DNA of 64,000 bases from Pararhizobium capsulatum DSM 1112 (lineage in GTDB: Bacteria > Pseudomonadota > Alphaproteobacteria > Rhizobiales > Rhizobiaceae): contig NZ_JAUSVF010000001.1 in the NCBI RefSeq assembly GCF_030814475.1, forward strand, positions 2,982,001 through 3,046,000. Reading direction: 5' to 3'. A model generated the notes under the pieces. The model saw nothing but the letters and a program-made list of their open reading frames with translations. It did not search any database and had not been told where the DNA came from. Of this stretch, positions 17,576 through 26,037 are shown one piece after another. A program made the translations under genes and the position numbers. How positions within the stretch are numbered: the first letter of the stretch is position 1; the number at the start of each line of letters is the position of its first letter.

Positions 17576-17607
17576 ATAACCAATCATTTCTAAAACCAAT
17601 TGGTTAT
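17576..17607. promoter_or_regulatory. Probable ArsR operator
   Basis: ATAACCAAT (17576-17584) is inverted as ATTGGTTAT (17599-17607), and the right arm is itself part of the perfect palindrome ACCAATTGGT (17595-17604). The position directly upstream of the arsR start fits autoregulation. Confidence 0.6.
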
Positions 17608-17660
17608 ATAAAGCATAAGTTTCGAACAGGCGCAAGCCCGTCGAAAATTATCGGTGATGA

Positions 17661-18044
17661 TTAGGCTGCGCCCTTGCCGATAGGGTCGTTTTCCAGAAGG
17701 ATCGGCTTGCCATGCGGCGTGGCCTCTGCCGCCCGCTGCCACGCAGCGGTCAGGTGGTCGAGATCGTCGCCACGCACGATCGATAGTTCGGCGAGAATGC
17801 GCGAGAGCGCCGCCACCCAGCATTCGTAATAGTCGCTGCCATCGGCGCACCGTCCGGGCCGGTAAAGCTCCTGTGACAGAACCTCTGCCCATTCGCTCCA
17901 GGAGAACACGCCGCGCTCGTGAAGCCGCACGGTCATGGCAAAGGCCTCCGCCTGCCACGGCTCGGCAAAGACAGGCGCCCCATCGCCGCCAACAGGCAAC
18001 TCCGGCATGCCGGAAAGCGAGTTCGAAAGATCAGGCGCGCTCAA
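17661..18044 (-). CDS. nthE: Nitrile hydratase accessory (activator) protein
   Basis: A 127-aa protein with the pattern of the small nitrile hydratase activators (P14K/NhlE type): PVFAEPWQAEAFAMTVRLHERGVFSWSEWAEVLSQEL, then YYECWVAALSRILAE. These proteins help load cobalt into the alpha subunit by subunit exchange. It overlaps the end of the beta-subunit gene by 14 bp and is the last gene of the operon. The sequence is homologous to the beta-subunit N-terminal domain, as is known for this family. The gene name is by analogy. Confidence 0.9.
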   Translation of the reverse strand: MSAPDLSNSLSGMPELPVGGDGAPVFAEPWQAEAFAMTVRLHERGVFSWSEWAEVLSQELYRPGRCADGSDYYECWVAALSRILAELSIVRGDDLDHLTAAWQRAAEATPHGKPILLENDPIGKGAA

Positions 18045-18690
18045 GATAGCTCTCCCAGGCGTCGATCGACACCGTCAGCCCCGGCTCGGCCCCCTCGCCC
18101 CAGACTTCCCGGCCATCGAAGACAACCGTATAGACCCATTGCGGATTCTCGCCCCAGCCGTGGGCATTGTCGTCGGGAAACACGAAGGAGCCTCGCACCG
18201 CCTCAATGGTGCCAACGCGACCGCGGGCATAACGCGGCAGCCGCGTATGGGTCTCGGGATTGAAATTGTGGGTACGGACGCGGTCACCCGGCCCAAAGAT
18301 GGCCGCCGTCGAAGCCGGCCTGTCGCACGGCCCGCCCTTGGCAAGCACGCCCGCGACCATATCAGCCTTCAGTACCCGCTTTGGGGGCGCACCGGGCTCG
18401 GTCATCACACCGCTGTCGATCTCTTCCGCCGTGGCAAAGCCATGGCGCTCCAGCAGCGTTTCCAGCGCCCGGATCCAGATCTCGTAATAACTCGCTGAAA
18501 GATAAGTGGCAGGGGGGATGTTTTCCCGCGCATGCCGGCTTTCGTCAATATTCCAGGCACCGAAGGCACCGCACGAAAGCGTCAGCCCCAGCGCCCGCTT
18601 TTCCCATTCGGCATGGAAAATGGGCTCGTTCTTTTCCGGTGCGACAGCTCCGAAACCATGCTGGCCGCCAAGATCGTGAGGGCCGTTCAT
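18031..18690 (-). CDS. nthB: Nitrile hydratase, beta subunit
   Basis: A 219-aa subunit beginning [40 protein letters not shown] sequence, diagnostic for NHase beta. The C-terminal SH3-like part has FGPGDRVRTHNFNPETHTRLPRYARGRVGTIEAVRGSFVFPD and VYTVVFDGREVWG. The beta subunit supplies arginines to the active site of the alpha-beta dimer, which hydrates nitriles to amides in the cytoplasm. The ATG at 18690 overlaps the alpha stop (TGATG), so translation is coupled. The longer frame to 18837 is alpha-gene shadow. Confidence 0.96.
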   Translation of the reverse strand: MNGPHDLGGQHGFGAVAPEKNEPIFHAEWEKRALGLTLSCGAFGAWNIDESRHARENIPPATYLSASYYEIWIRALETLLERHGFATAEEIDSGVMTEPGAPPKRVLKADMVAGVLAKGGPCDRPASTAAIFGPGDRVRTHNFNPETHTRLPRYARGRVGTIEAVRGSFVFPDDNAHGWGENPQWVYTVVFDGREVWGEGAEPGLTVSIDAWESYLERA

Positions 18691-19316
18691 CAGACAGCCT
18701 CCGGCACACGAACAATTGCCGTGCCGATCAGGGCGTCGCGGCTGACGAGGTCCGCAAGCTGCTCCTCGCTCAAACCATCCGTATTCGCGGGTCGCTCGGG
18801 GATGACGAGATACCGAAGCTCGGCCGTCGAATCCCACACTCGGATTGCCTGTCCCTTCGGCAGCGTCAACCCGAATTCAGAAAGCACGCCCCGCGGATCC
18901 ATGACCGCGCGCGAGCGATAGGCCGGCGCCTTGTACCAGACCGGCGGCAGCCCGAGCACGGACCACGGGTAACAGGAGCAGAGTGTGCAGACGACGAGAT
19001 TGTGGGTTTCCGGCGTGTTGAACACGGCGCGCATATGCTCGCCCTGCCGGCCGGTATAGCCGAGGCTGCCAATCGCCGCCGTGGCATCATCCTTCAGCCA
19101 TTGCGCAAATTCGAGATCCGCCCAGGCTTTCGCCACCACACGCGCGCCATTGCGCGGCCCGATCTTCGTTTCATAGGTCTCGACAATCGCGTCGATCGCC
19201 TTCGGATCGATCAACCCCTTGGCGGTCAGCACCGTCTCCAGGGCCTTCACCCGCGCCTGCATGTCGGAGAAGTGGTTGTCGTGATCGTGGTAATGGTCGT
19301 CGTCGTGATCGTGCAT
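18690..19316 (-). CDS. nthA: Nitrile hydratase, alpha subunit, cobalt type
   Basis: The 208-aa subunit carries the metal-binding claw [10 protein letters not shown], with Cys110, Cys113 and Cys115; Thr at 111 is the signature of cobalt enzymes, where iron enzymes have Ser. Other family segments are [43 protein letters not shown] and [19 protein letters not shown]. The enzyme converts nitriles to amides. The N-terminus is unusually rich in metal-ligand residues: [16 protein letters not shown]. The ATG at 19316 is chosen because sequence before it has no family similarity. It follows the LysE gene by 38 bp, probably as one operon. Confidence 0.95.
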   Translation of the reverse strand: MHDHDDDHYHDHDNHFSDMQARVKALETVLTAKGLIDPKAIDAIVETYETKIGPRNGARVVAKAWADLEFAQWLKDDATAAIGSLGYTGRQGEHMRAVFNTPETHNLVVCTLCSCYPWSVLGLPPVWYKAPAYRSRAVMDPRGVLSEFGLTLPKGQAIRVWDSTAELRYLVIPERPANTDGLSEEQLADLVSRDALIGTAIVRVPEAV

Positions 19317-19354
19317 GACACACTCGCTGACTGTTTTCGAAACGATTCCGGATG

Positions 19355-19948
19355 CTATTTCAGCATCGGCCAAAGGCTGACGACGAGCAAGACCGCCATG
19401 GTGATATTGAACCATTTGAGCCGGACCGGATCCGACAGCCACTCGCGAAGCGCAGAGCCAAAGCCCGCCCAGGTGGAGACGCTCGGCACGTTGACGATGG
19501 CAAAGATCAGCCCGACGATGACAACGCTCGTCAGGTAGCTTTGCTCATTCGTATAGGTCGCCATCGCCGAAACCGCCATGACCCAGGCCTTCGGATTGAC
19601 CCATTGAAACGCCGATGCTTGCAAGAAGCTCATCGGCTCTGCTCCCGCGCTTCCTTCGGACAGGCTGCGCGAGGTTGCAATCTTCCATGCGATCCAGATC
19701 AGATAAGCACCACCGGCAAATTTCAGGATCGTGTAGAAAAGCGGCACCGAGTGCAACAATGCACCGAGCCCGAGGCCAACGGCAATCAGCAGCGACAGGA
19801 AGCCCGCACCGATCCCGAACATATGAGGGATCGTCCGCACGAAACCGAAATTCACCCCCGAGGCAAACAGCATCATGTTGTTCGGACCCGGCGTGATCGA
19901 TGTCGTGAAGGCGAAGAGAAACAACGCCAGAAGCGTGTCGGCATGCAT
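19355..19948 (-). CDS. LysE/RhtB family amino-acid exporter
   Basis: A 197-aa inner-membrane protein with about six transmembrane helices. It has the family N-terminus [63 protein letters not shown] and [19 protein letters not shown]. Such carriers export amino acids or related small molecules using the proton-motive force. The gene is the first of an apparent operon leading into nitrile hydratase. A palindrome 20 bp before its ATG matches the one in front of the aminotransferase at the left edge, hinting at a shared amino-acid regulator. Confidence 0.93.
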   Translation of the reverse strand: MHADTLLALFLFAFTTSITPGPNNMMLFASGVNFGFVRTIPHMFGIGAGFLSLLIAVGLGLGALLHSVPLFYTILKFAGGAYLIWIAWKIATSRSLSEGSAGAEPMSFLQASAFQWVNPKAWVMAVSAMATYTNEQSYLTSVVIVGLIFAIVNVPSVSTWAGFGSALREWLSDPVRLKWFNITMAVLLVVSLWPMLK

Positions 19949-19967
19949 GATCGTAACCTCCCCAACT

Positions 19968-19992
19968 TTTAGGTCAACGTAACTGACCTATC
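19968..19992. promoter_or_regulatory. Palindromic operator upstream of lysE (second copy)
   Basis: TAGGTCA (19970-19976) and TGACCTA (19984-19990) form a perfect inverted repeat with spacer ACGTAAC. Left flank TTT and the spacer pattern match the site at 389-413 (spacer ATGTTAC). It begins 20 bp upstream of the exporter ATG at 19948, so a bound protein would cover the promoter or leader. Confidence 0.65.
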
Positions 19993-20204
19993 AGCTGTAG
20001 CCACCCGAAACTTGTCATGGTGACAAAAAGACGAGATCCCCTTGGCTGCGCGCGCTTCCTTCACTGGAGACTCAATCCCGGAGAGGAGCCTTCGCACGAC
20101 ATAAAAATTAGCAAGGGGGCGCTGAAGAAGCCCACGGAATGCGATACCTTCTCCGGCAGCAGCCCGATCTCACGAGCACACCGCATCAGCCCGAGGACGT
20201 TTGC

Positions 20205-21050
20205 ATGACATCCGCCATTCCAACGACCACCTTTCCATCAGCCGCTCAGGTACCCGTTCTCGGCCAGGGAACATGGCACATGGGCGAGCGTGCCGACCGT
20301 GCGAAAGAAGAGGCGGCAAGCCTGCGGCATGGCCTCGATCTTGGCATGACGCTCATCGATACGGCTGAGATGTACGCCAATGGCGGCGCCGAAACCGTCG
20401 TCGGCGAAGCGATCAAAGGCCGCCGCCGCGATGCCTTCATCGTTTCGAAAGTCCTGCCATCCAATGCCAGCACTACTGGCACCATCCGCGCCTGCGAGGC
20501 CAGCCTCAAGCGCCTGGGTATGGAAACAATCGACCTTTACCTTCTCCACTGGCGCGGGAGTTACGGCCTCGACGAAACGCTGGAAGGTTTCGAACGCCTG
20601 CAACAGGCCGGAAAGATCAAAACCTGGGGTGTCTCCAATTTTGATGTCGACGACATGGAAGAGATCAGCGCCCTGCCCGGCGGCAAGCAGGTCGCCACCA
20701 ATCAGGTGCTGTACAATCTTACGCGTCGCGGTATCGAATACGATCTCCAGCCTTGGTGTGCGGATCGCGGCATCCCGATCATGGCCTATTCGCCTTTGGA
20801 TGAAGGACGGCTTCTCAATCACCCGGAACTCGTCCACATCGCCAAGGCCCATCAGGCGACACCGGCGCAGGTGGCGCTGGCCTTCGTCATCAGCCGCCCC
20901 GGCGTCATCGCCATTCCGAAGACCAGCTCTCGCCAAAGGGTCGAAGAAAATCGCGCCTCCGCCGACATCCACCTGACACTGGAGAACCTGAGCGCCCTCG
21001 ACGCAGCCTTCGCACCGCCGAAACGAAAGAAGCCGCTCGAAATGATCTGA
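20205..21050 (+). CDS. Aldo/keto reductase
   Basis: A 281-aa (beta/alpha)8 reductase using NAD(P)H to reduce aldehydes and ketones. The catalytic tetrad is visible: Asp52 and Tyr57 in [12 protein letters not shown], Lys82 in FIVSKVLP, His115 in YLLHWRG. The C-terminal cofactor loop is [17 protein letters not shown]. The type is closest to the DkgB/YeaE-like reductases of E. coli. The ATG at 20205 has GAGGA eight bases upstream and replaces the longer frame from 20139. The end of the gene forms part of a GAGCGGCTT hairpin. Substrate unknown. Confidence 0.93.
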   Translation: MTSAIPTTTFPSAAQVPVLGQGTWHMGERADRAKEEAASLRHGLDLGMTLIDTAEMYANGGAETVVGEAIKGRRRDAFIVSKVLPSNASTTGTIRACEASLKRLGMETIDLYLLHWRGSYGLDETLEGFERLQQAGKIKTWGVSNFDVDDMEEISALPGGKQVATNQVLYNLTRRGIEYDLQPWCADRGIPIMAYSPLDEGRLLNHPELVHIAKAHQATPAQVALAFVISRPGVIAIPKTSSRQRVEENRASADIHLTLENLSALDAAFAPPKRKKPLEMI

Positions 21051-21068
21051 GCGGCTTCAGGTCAGGTA

Positions 21069-21093
21069 ACAACCGATCGATTCAACCGGTTGT
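21069..21093. terminator. Hairpin between convergent genes
   Basis: ACAACCG (21069-21075) pairs with CGGTTGT (21087-21093) around an 11-base loop, followed by TTAGA on the plus strand. It lies between the reductase stop and the ilvH stop and may terminate from both sides. There is no long T-run. Confidence 0.4.
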
Positions 21094-21105
21094 TTAGACT
21101 CACCG

Positions 21106-21678
21106 TCACATGCCCTGCGGCCCGCGGTTCATCGCGGCAACGCCCGTGCGGCAGACCTCGATCAGCCCGAGCGGCTTCATCACGGCCACGAACTGGTCGA
21201 TCTTCGACGACTTGCCGGTGATCTCCAGAATGAAATGCTCGACGGTCGCATCGACGACCTTCGCATGGAAGGCATCGGCAAGACGCAGCGTCTCGGCGCG
21301 GTGGTCGCCTTCGCCGACGACCTTCACCAGCGCCACTTCGCGCTCGATCGGCCGGTCGTGGCCAAGTTCGGCGGCACGAACCGTCAGGTCGATGACCCGG
21401 TGCACCGGAACGATTCGTTCCAGCTGGGCCTTGATCTGCTCCAGCACATGCGGCGTGCCGCGGGTGACGATGGTGATGCGCGACAGGTGCGCTTCATGCT
21501 CCGTTTCGGAAACCGTCAGGCTTTCGATGTTGTAGCCGCGGCCGGAAAACAGGCCGATGACCCGGGCGAGAACGCCCGGCTCGTTATCGACGAGGACCGA
21601 CAGCGTGTGCTTTTCGACCTTCTGGGTTTCCTTGGCGATGAAGTAGGCAGAGCCTGTCGGCTGAAGATGTGCATTCAT
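21106..21678 (-). CDS. ilvH: Acetolactate synthase small (regulatory) subunit
   Basis: The 190-aa regulatory subunit of acetohydroxyacid synthase. The N-terminal ACT domain reads EKHTLSVLVDNEPGVLARVIGLFSGRGYNIESLTVSETEHEAHLSRITIVT, followed by the second domain with REVALVKVVGEGDHRAETLRLADAFHAKVVDATVEHFILEITGKSSKIDQFVAVMKPLGLIEVCRTGVAAM. It activates the large subunit and gives valine feedback control. It follows ilvI by 24 bp on the same strand, so it is under the ilvI attenuator. Confidence 0.98.
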   Translation of the reverse strand: MNAHLQPTGSAYFIAKETQKVEKHTLSVLVDNEPGVLARVIGLFSGRGYNIESLTVSETEHEAHLSRITIVTRGTPHVLEQIKAQLERIVPVHRVIDLTVRAAELGHDRPIEREVALVKVVGEGDHRAETLRLADAFHAKVVDATVEHFILEITGKSSKIDQFVAVMKPLGLIEVCRTGVAAMNRGPQGM

Positions 21679-21702
21679 GTGGCTAATCCTGTCCTTGTCT
21701 CA

Positions 21703-23511
21703 TCAAACCAGCTGGCGGCCCTTGGCGTCGATCGCGTTGGCGACCACTTCGTCCGTGGCCTCGTCCGGCAACAGCATCTCGTTGTGCGCCTTGCCCGAAG
21801 GGATCATCGGGAAGCAGTTGGCGAGATTGGCGACGCGGCAATCGAAAATGACCGGTGCCGGGCTGTCGATCATGCGGATGATCGCATCGTCCAGGTCACC
21901 CGGCTTTTCGCAGCGGATACCGACGCCGCCATAAGCCTCGGCGAGCTTGACGAAGTCCGGCATCGCCTCGGTGTAGGAGTTCGACAGGCGGTTGCCGTGC
22001 AACAGCTGCTGCCACTGGCGCACCATGCCCATGTACTGGTTGTTGAGGATGAATATCTTGACCGGCAGGCTGTACTGCACCGCGCAGGACATTTCCTGGA
22101 TGCACATCTGGATGGAGGCATCGCCGGCGATATCGATGACGAGGCTGTCAGGATGCGCAACCTGGACGCCGATGGCCGCCGGGAAACCATAACCCATGGT
22201 GCCGAGGCCGCCCGATGTCATCCAGCGGTTCGGTTCCTCGAAGCCGAAGAACTGCGCCGCCCACATCTGGTGCTGGCCAACTTCCGTCGTGATGTAGGTG
22301 TCGCGATCCTTGGTCAGGTCGAACAGCCGCTGCAGCGCATATTGCGGCATGATCACGTCGTCGTTCGGCTTGTAGGCGAGCGAATTGCGGGCACGCCAGC
22401 GGGCGATGCTCTGCCACCAGTCGTCCATGCGCGCCTTGTCGACGCCGCCGGCCTTCGCCCGCCACAGCCGAACCATGTCTTCCAGAACCCTGCCGACGTC
22501 GCCGACGATCGGGATATCGACGCGCACGGTCTTGTTGATCGACGACGGATCGATGTCGATGTGGATCTTCTTCGAATTCGGCGAAAAGGCATTGAGCCGG
22601 CCGGTGATGCGGTCGTCGAAACGCGCGCCGATGCAGACCATGACGTCACAGTCATGCATCGCAAGGTTCGCTTCATACGTGCCGTGCATGCCGAGCATGC
22701 CGAGCCAGTTCTTGCCCGAGGCCGGATAAGCCCCGAGACCCATCAGTGTCGAGGTAATGGGGAAGCCGGTGAGCTGGACGAGCTCGCGCAGCAGCTGCGA
22801 GGCTTCCTTGCCCGAATTGATGACGCCGCCGCCGGAATAGATGACCGGACGACGCGCCGTCATCATCAGCGCGACAGCTTCCTCGATCTGCTTCAGGTCT
22901 CCCTGAACCTTCGGCTGGTAGCTCTTCTGGATCTTCGCGGCAGACGGCGGGATGTAGGTGCCGGTCGCGAACTGAACGTCCTTCGGAATATCGACGACGA
23001 CCGGACCCGGACGGCCGGATTGTGCAACCCGGAACGCCTCGTGGATGATGCCGGCGAGCTCGTTGACGTCCTTGACCAGCCAGTTGTGCTTGGTGCAAGG
23101 CCGCGTGATACCGACGGTATCGCATTCCTGGAAGGCGTCCGAGCCGATCAGCGATGTTGGAACCTGACCGGACAGGCAGACGAGCGGGATGCTGTCCATC
23201 AGCGCGTCCTGCAGCGGCGTAACCGCGTTGGTCGCGCCCGGCCCGGAGGTGACGAGCATGACGCCAACCTTGCCGGTCGAGCGGGCATACCCTTCGGCCA
23301 TGTGGCCGGCGCCCTGCTCGTGGCGAACGAGGATGTGCTGGATATCGTCCTGCTGGTGGATTTCGTCATAGATCGGAAGCACGGCGCCGCCGGGGTAGCC
23401 GAAGATATGCTCCACGCCATTGTCTCTCAGCGCCTGAAGAACAATCTCCGCACCCGTCATCTGGGTGCCTGCTGCCTGGGTGCTTGGCGTCTTTGTCTCT
23501 GTACCGCTCAT
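21703..23511 (-). CDS. ilvI: Acetolactate synthase large (catalytic) subunit
   Basis: The large subunit, 602 aa from ATG 23511, condenses two pyruvates or pyruvate and 2-oxobutyrate with thiamine diphosphate, Mg2+ and FAD. Visible motifs: FGYPGGAVLPIYDE, the catalytic glutamate in VRHEQGAGHMAEGYAR (Glu65), TSGPGATNAVTPLQDALMDSIPLV, the FAD region GARFDDRITGRLNAF, and the thiamine motif GDASIQM ending in ILNNQYMGM. A frame start at 23568 lies directly on the T-run of the leader terminator and has no RBS, so 23511 (AGGGACGGAAA upstream) is preferred. Control is by attenuation upstream. Confidence 0.97.
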   Translation of the reverse strand: MSGTETKTPSTQAAGTQMTGAEIVLQALRDNGVEHIFGYPGGAVLPIYDEIHQQDDIQHILVRHEQGAGHMAEGYARSTGKVGVMLVTSGPGATNAVTPLQDALMDSIPLVCLSGQVPTSLIGSDAFQECDTVGITRPCTKHNWLVKDVNELAGIIHEAFRVAQSGRPGPVVVDIPKDVQFATGTYIPPSAAKIQKSYQPKVQGDLKQIEEAVALMMTARRPVIYSGGGVINSGKEASQLLRELVQLTGFPITSTLMGLGAYPASGKNWLGMLGMHGTYEANLAMHDCDVMVCIGARFDDRITGRLNAFSPNSKKIHIDIDPSSINKTVRVDIPIVGDVGRVLEDMVRLWRAKAGGVDKARMDDWWQSIARWRARNSLAYKPNDDVIMPQYALQRLFDLTKDRDTYITTEVGQHQMWAAQFFGFEEPNRWMTSGGLGTMGYGFPAAIGVQVAHPDSLVIDIAGDASIQMCIQEMSCAVQYSLPVKIFILNNQYMGMVRQWQQLLHGNRLSNSYTEAMPDFVKLAEAYGGVGIRCEKPGDLDDAIIRMIDSPAPVIFDCRVANLANCFPMIPSGKAHNEMLLPDEATDEVVANAIDAKGRQLV

Positions 23512-23568
23512 TGGCCTGTTTCCGTCCCTATCCCGCGTTTCGGCTGTGAGTATCGTGTTTGAAGGCAT

Positions 23569-23592
23569 AAAAAAAGGCCCCGTCAGGAGCCT
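23569..23592 (-). terminator. Attenuator terminator of ilvIH
   Basis: On the minus strand AGGCTCC (23592-23586) pairs with GGGGCCT (23581-23575; one G-U pair) around the loop TGAC and runs straight into a T-run (23574-23569). It lies between a leader peptide gene and ilvI, the position of a transcription attenuator. Confidence 0.8.
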
Positions 23593-23598
23593 CGTCTA

Positions 23599-23646
23599 GC
23601 GCATGGGTGGCTATCGCCGGATGGTTACACCATCCTGCCCATGCGC
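23599..23646 (-). promoter_or_regulatory. Leader RNA stem of the ilvIH attenuator
   Basis: In the transcript, GCGCATGGG (from 23646) can pair with CCCATGCGC (ending 23599), a perfect 9-bp stem that encloses the end of the leader peptide and a small hairpin GGATGG-TGTAA-CCATCC. The right arm directly precedes the terminator stem. This fits the pause or alternative structure of an amino-acid attenuator, in which ribosome position on the peptide decides folding. Confidence 0.65.
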
Positions 23647-23681
23647 CGTCCCACCACAAGAATTGCAAAGAAATTTTTCAT
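23625..23681 (-). CDS. ilvIH leader peptide
   Basis: An 18-residue ORF from ATG 23681: MKNFFAILVVGRRMGRMV. It carries consecutive Ile, Leu, Val, Val codons (ATT CTT GTG GTG), the end products of the pathway of the downstream genes. Its stop codon lies inside the loop of a leader stem and about 33 bp before the terminator. Stalling at these codons when branched-chain amino acids are scarce would favour readthrough into ilvI. Attenuation of ilv genes is known in alphaproteobacteria; this particular peptide was found only by reading the sequence. Confidence 0.75.
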   Translation of the reverse strand: MKNFFAILVVGRRMGRMV

Positions 23682-23821
23682 GGGGCGAAGCATTAACGGC
23701 AAAGTCCCGCTCCGTCAACGCCTTTTGCAGCGATCAAAATGGCACAGCAGCGTGCCGCGGCGCGAAACAACTTGTTAAAACCATCGCGTTAGGATGAAGC
23801 ATTCATGACTATAGGTGTGTT

Positions 23822-25897
23822 TTGCTGAACAGCGACCTCCATTCTTCGATCAGTGCAGGCGAGCAGGAGCGGCGTGATACCCTGAAAAGGGGCAACCGTT
23901 TCCTGGGCCGGGTCGTCGCATGCAGTGGTTCGCGCGCAACGATCGCTGCCATCGCCGAAAAAGGAGAGACGTCGCTTACGGAACTCTGGTCCGTAGGCCG
24001 GCTGATCTCGATCACCGTCGGCGAAAACCGCGTCGTCGCCCTTGTCTATTCGATGCAGACCGCCACCAACGAATGGGGCGAAGAGGTCGACAACACGTTC
24101 CGTATCGAAGTGGAACTGATGGGCGAAGTCCATGTCGGCCCTTCAGGCAAGGAAGAGTTTTCCGCCGGTATCAGCCAGTATCCCTATCTCGGTTCCGTCG
24201 CCCACCGCATCCGCTCTGCCGACCTGGCGCGCATTTATGATACCGGCAAGGACGAGACCTGTGTTATCGGCACCCTGACGCAGGATGAAAGCCTCGATGC
24301 CGCCATCCACGTGCCCTCCATGCTCGCCAAGCACTTCGCCATCGTCGGCACAACCGGCGTCGGCAAGTCCACCGCCGTCACCCTCCTCTTGCACAAGGCG
24401 ATCCAGTCCGACCCGAAGCTGCGTGTGCTGATTCTCGATCCGCACAACGAATTTGCCGCCGCCTTCCCCAACCATGCCGTGGTCATCGATACCGATACGC
24501 TCGACCTGCCGTTCTGGCTGATGAAGCTTGAAGAGTTCGCCGAAGTCATCTTCCGCGGCCGGCCGGCGGTGCCGGAAGAACTCGATATCCTGCGCGACGT
24601 GATCCCGGAGGCAAAGAGAGCTTTCAAGGGTGAAGGCGGGCTGATGCGCCGCCAGACGGAGAAAAGCTCGATCACCGCCGATACGCCGGTGCCCTACCGC
24701 ATGGCCGACCTGCTGGCGATGATCGACGAGCGCATTGGCCGCCTTGAAGGCCGCAACGACAAGCCGCATCTGCGCTCGCTCAAGGTCAAGGTCGTCGGCG
24801 CGATCAACGATCCGCGCTACAACTTCATGTTCTCCTCGAACACGATCACCGACACGATCCTCGAGACTATCGCCAAGATTTTCCGTATTCCCGGTGACGG
24901 TCGCCCCGTGACCACCTTCCAGCTTGCCGGCATTCCCTCGGAAGTCGTCAACTCGGTCGCCTCCGTCCTCTGCCGCATGGCGTTCGAAATCGCACTGTGG
25001 AGCAATGGCGGCGTGCATATGCTGGTCGTCTGCGAAGAGGCGCATCGTTATGTGCCCTCCGATCCGTCCCTTGGTTTCGTTCCGACACGCCAGGCCATTG
25101 CCCGCATCGCCAAGGAAGGCCGTAAATACGGCGTCTCGCTCGGCATCATCACCCAGCGCCCCGGCGAACTCGATCCGACGATCCTGTCGCAGTGTTCAAC
25201 GGTCTTCGCCATGCGCCTGTCGAACGACCGGGACCAGGATATCATCCGCTCGGCCATTCCGAACTCGTCGATCTCGACGACAAGCTTCATTTCCTCCATC
25301 GGCAACGGTGAGGCCATCGCCTTCGGGGAGGCCGTCGCCGTGCCCATGCGCATGCGCTTCACCCGCGTCGAGGAGAGGAACCTGCCCAAGGCCAACGGCG
25401 TCACCGCCCAGGTCTCCGATGAAGATCCCTCGACCATCGATCTGCGCACCGTCGTTGCCCGCATGCGCGCCGTGAGCGGTCCTGACATTTCGAATTTCCA
25501 GCAGAGCTACATGGCCAGCATGGGGCCTGACGACGACACAGGTTTCGGTGAAGACCCGCGCAGCCTGACGCCCGCTCCGGCTTATCAGCCGCCGCCGCAG
25601 GGCTATACTCCACCACCGCCAGCACCGCGCGAGGAAGTGGTCCTCGAGCCCTATAACCCGGCGATGCTGCCACGAGCTGAACAGGCGAACCCGCAGCTTG
25701 AGCGTTTCAACCAGATCCGCAGCCAGCTTCTTGCCGAGGACGCACCGGCTCCTGTCCCGGAAATCCGCCGTGCGGAACTGCGCACGCCGTCCTACCCGCC
25801 CTCGGCCTCATCTCCTCCCCCAGCCGGTGATCAGCCCCGGCAATCCCTGCGGGAAAGCCTCCTGAAGAAGCCGCTGAGCAGCATCATCCGAAAGTAG
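23822..25897 (+). CDS. HerA-like ATP-binding protein (DUF87 family)
   Basis: A 691-aa protein. It has an N-terminal HAS-barrel-like domain (residues about 25-130, FLGRVVACSGSRATI, GRLISITVG), then a HerA/FtsK-type ATPase with Walker A GTTGVGKS (176-183), DPHNEF after strand 2, Walker B VVCEEAHR (402-409) and the conserved ITQRPGELDPTILSQC (443-459). The C-terminal 130 residues are proline-rich and probably disordered. Archaeal HerA is a hexameric DNA translocase working with the NurA nuclease; no NurA-like gene adjoins here. The frame begins with TTG 23822; the exact start is uncertain. It is divergent from the ilvIH leader. Confidence 0.85.
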   Translation: MLNSDLHSSISAGEQERRDTLKRGNRFLGRVVACSGSRATIAAIAEKGETSLTELWSVGRLISITVGENRVVALVYSMQTATNEWGEEVDNTFRIEVELMGEVHVGPSGKEEFSAGISQYPYLGSVAHRIRSADLARIYDTGKDETCVIGTLTQDESLDAAIHVPSMLAKHFAIVGTTGVGKSTAVTLLLHKAIQSDPKLRVLILDPHNEFAAAFPNHAVVIDTDTLDLPFWLMKLEEFAEVIFRGRPAVPEELDILRDVIPEAKRAFKGEGGLMRRQTEKSSITADTPVPYRMADLLAMIDERIGRLEGRNDKPHLRSLKVKVVGAINDPRYNFMFSSNTITDTILETIAKIFRIPGDGRPVTTFQLAGIPSEVVNSVASVLCRMAFEIALWSNGGVHMLVVCEEAHRYVPSDPSLGFVPTRQAIARIAKEGRKYGVSLGIITQRPGELDPTILSQCSTVFAMRLSNDRDQDIIRSAIPNSSISTTSFISSIGNGEAIAFGEAVAVPMRMRFTRVEERNLPKANGVTAQVSDEDPSTIDLRTVVARMRAVSGPDISNFQQSYMASMGPDDDTGFGEDPRSLTPAPAYQPPPQGYTPPPPAPREEVVLEPYNPAMLPRAEQANPQLERFNQIRSQLLAEDAPAPVPEIRRAELRTPSYPPSASSPPPAGDQPRQSLRESLLKKPLSSIIRK

Positions 25898-26037
25898 AAC
25901 ATTCTGCTCGGGAATCTGCATTGCGCTCATCCGTACCTATGCGAAGGAATGGCCTGTTGATCCGTTGTCACTGATCCGGCCAATCGGCAAACTGACACCC
26001 TTTCACACATGATGTTGTGACCAAAGGGAATTTTGCC

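Noticed and set aside
21235..23562. 775-codon plus-strand frame opposite ilvH and ilvI
   Set aside because: It is the complement of two certain genes; the open frame results from GC-rich codon structure.
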